DNA of 35,049 nucleotides from Chitinophagales bacterium (lineage in GTDB: Bacteria > Bacteroidota > Bacteroidia > Chitinophagales > Saprospiraceae), in contig JAKSDI010000094.1 of assembly GCA_022360175.1 (NCBI GenBank), forward strand, positions 1 through 35,049. Reading direction: 5' to 3'. Of this stretch, positions 34,197 through 35,049 are shown one piece after another; the first letter of the stretch is position 1, and the number at the start of each line of letters is the position of its first letter. The position numbers and the translations under genes are program-made. The notes below the pieces were generated by a model. It saw nothing but the letters and a program-made list of their open reading frames with translations, ran no database searches and was not told where the DNA came from.

Positions 34197-34730
34197 ATGA
34201 AGATATTAAAGCAATTTATTCCGTTTATAGCTCTTATGCTATTGTTTACATCCTGCTTTGAAGACAAGGTAGACATCCCTGATGAAGTAACAGGCCTCGC
34301 TCCGGTATATTACGATGGAGACTGGAAAGCCATAGAAACGGCGGATGCACGCCCCATTAAAAACCTATTCAAGATATATTATAAGGATAACATCTTGTTT
34401 GTAGGTGAATCACAGCGAGGTATTCATATCATTGATAATTCAGATCCTTTTAACCCAACCCCTATCAAATTTATCCAGATTATAGGGAATTCAGATATTG
34501 CTATCAAGGGCAATATTTTATATGCCAATAATCTTAGTGATCTGGTAGCTCTCGATATTCGCAATATCAATGATATCAAATTATTAAGCAGAGAAGAAAA
34601 TGTATTCCCTAATGCCGGAAGTGCTCTGCCTGACAACTATTTTGGTTTTTTCGAATGTCCTGATCCCAATATGGGAGCCATTGTTGGTTGGGCTGAAACA
34701 ACTCTTGAGTCACCAGAGTGCTGGCGTTAG
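34197..34730 (+). CDS. LVIVD-repeat lipoprotein
   Basis: A 177-residue lipoprotein (MKILKQFIPFIALMLLFTSC, lipobox FTSC). Residues about 60-130 contain LVIVD-like repeats with the pattern LFVGESQRGIHIIDNSDPFNPTPI and ILYANNLSDLVALDI. LVIVD repeats make beta-propeller blades, but two or so units cannot close a propeller. A Cys near the C-terminus (ESPECWR) could pair with FECPDP. It is followed by a similar lipoprotein gene after 32 bp. Function unknown; relatives are often surface proteins. Confidence 0.78.
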   Translation: MKILKQFIPFIALMLLFTSCFEDKVDIPDEVTGLAPVYYDGDWKAIETADARPIKNLFKIYYKDNILFVGESQRGIHIIDNSDPFNPTPIKFIQIIGNSDIAIKGNILYANNLSDLVALDIRNINDIKLLSREENVFPNAGSALPDNYFGFFECPDPNMGAIVGWAETTLESPECWR

Positions 34731-34762
34731 TTAACCTTGATTAGTACTAAAAGATAAATATC

Positions 34763-35049
34763 ATGCTTAATTATAAAATTCTATTCTTTATCGCTTTGTC
34801 TCTAGCAGCTTTTAGCTGTGAAGACTCATCTAGTGTTGAATCTGCCGCAGCGAGCAGTACAGGAATCGGAGGTTCCCTTGCTCGATTTACAATTGTAGGA
34901 GATTTTTTATATACCATCGACAATACAACACTAACTATTTTTGATCTCAGTGAGCCTTCCACTCCTACCTCCGTTTCTGCTATTCCTGTTGGCACTGGTG
35001 TAGAAACGATCTTCCCTCTTAATGACTTTTTACTGATGGGGACTCAAAA
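34763..35049 (+). CDS. LVIVD-type lipoprotein, cut off by the window end
   Basis: ATG 34763 opens a frame that stays open to the window edge (95 residues seen). It starts MLNYKILFFIALSLAAFSC, a lipoprotein signal with lipobox AFSC, then an acidic/Ser-rich spacer (EDSSSVESAAAS). The visible mature part has FTIVGDFLYTIDNTTLTIFDLSEPSTPTSV and a following strand, matching an LVIVD repeat. It follows the previous lipoprotein in the same direction and likely the same transcript. The rest, probably a full propeller, lies outside the window. Confidence 0.82.
   Translation, partial: MLNYKILFFIALSLAAFSCEDSSSVESAAASSTGIGGSLARFTIVGDFLYTIDNTTLTIFDLSEPSTPTSVSAIPVGTGVETIFPLNDFLLMGTQ

Overview
The window looks like chromosome of a Bacteroidota member, most likely Saprospiria/Lewinella-like. 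The sequence supports the phylum directly: a SusC/SusD pair, T9SS type A C-terminal tails on two proteins, a CHU_C/type B (gliding-motility type) C-terminus on a 2312-residue secreted protein, a one-piece hybrid two-component protein ending in an AraC domain, AT-rich DNA with lipoproteins of the 'FTAC/FTSC' type, and TAnnTTTG promoter -7 boxes. The genus is inference. No rRNA, tRNA, integrase, transposase or CRISPR array was seen.

Layout. 1-187: a 14-bp-period minisatellite. 188-3799 (-): a hybrid sensor/AraC regulator preceded by an uncharacterised 4-TM protein with an Asn-Thr tail. 3800-4145: a 165-bp element with 16-bp inverted ends, between a promoter-like site and the next gene. 4146-6601: a secreted phosphodiesterase-type enzyme (+) convergent with a T9SS-exported serine hydrolase (-). 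6602-6990: a GC-rich intergenic island and a promoter. 6991-8821 (+): a PLP aminotransferase and an SRPBCC protein. 9031-15989 (+): a four-gene uptake operon (SusC, SusD, Na+/solute symporter, atypical metallophosphoesterase-fold protein). 16325-18330: LysE-type exporter (-), Uma2-family protein (+) and periplasmic thioredoxin-like protein (+). 18482-25420 (-): the giant M43 metalloprotease/adhesin with eleven ~50-residue Cys-containing repeats. 25569-26255 (+): SMUG2-type DNA glycosylase. 26256-26405: a cluster of palindromic repeats. 26406-27988 (-): a lipoprotein and a bestrophin-type channel. 28051-31278 (-): a vitamin B12 uptake unit (promoter, cobalamin riboswitch, terminator-like expression platform, BtuB-like receptor, DUF4465 protein with T9SS tail). 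31306-34097 (-): a membrane-anchored AraC regulator translationally coupled to a DUF4139 protein. 34197-end (+): two LVIVD-type lipoproteins, the second cut by the window edge.

How the genes fit together. Two nutrient-uptake systems stand out. In the SusCD operon an outer-membrane importer is co-transcribed with an inner-membrane symporter and a cytosolic phosphoesterase-fold protein whose metal-binding motifs are altered. In the B12 unit a riboswitch appears to control the receptor and a secreted protein of a type linked to surface B12 binding, here routed through T9SS. The most distinctive non-coding features are dispersed 14-bp minisatellites, the 165-bp inverted-repeat element, the palindrome cluster at 26249-26412, and several hairpins next to start codons. 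All function calls come from motif recognition by eye, with no database search.
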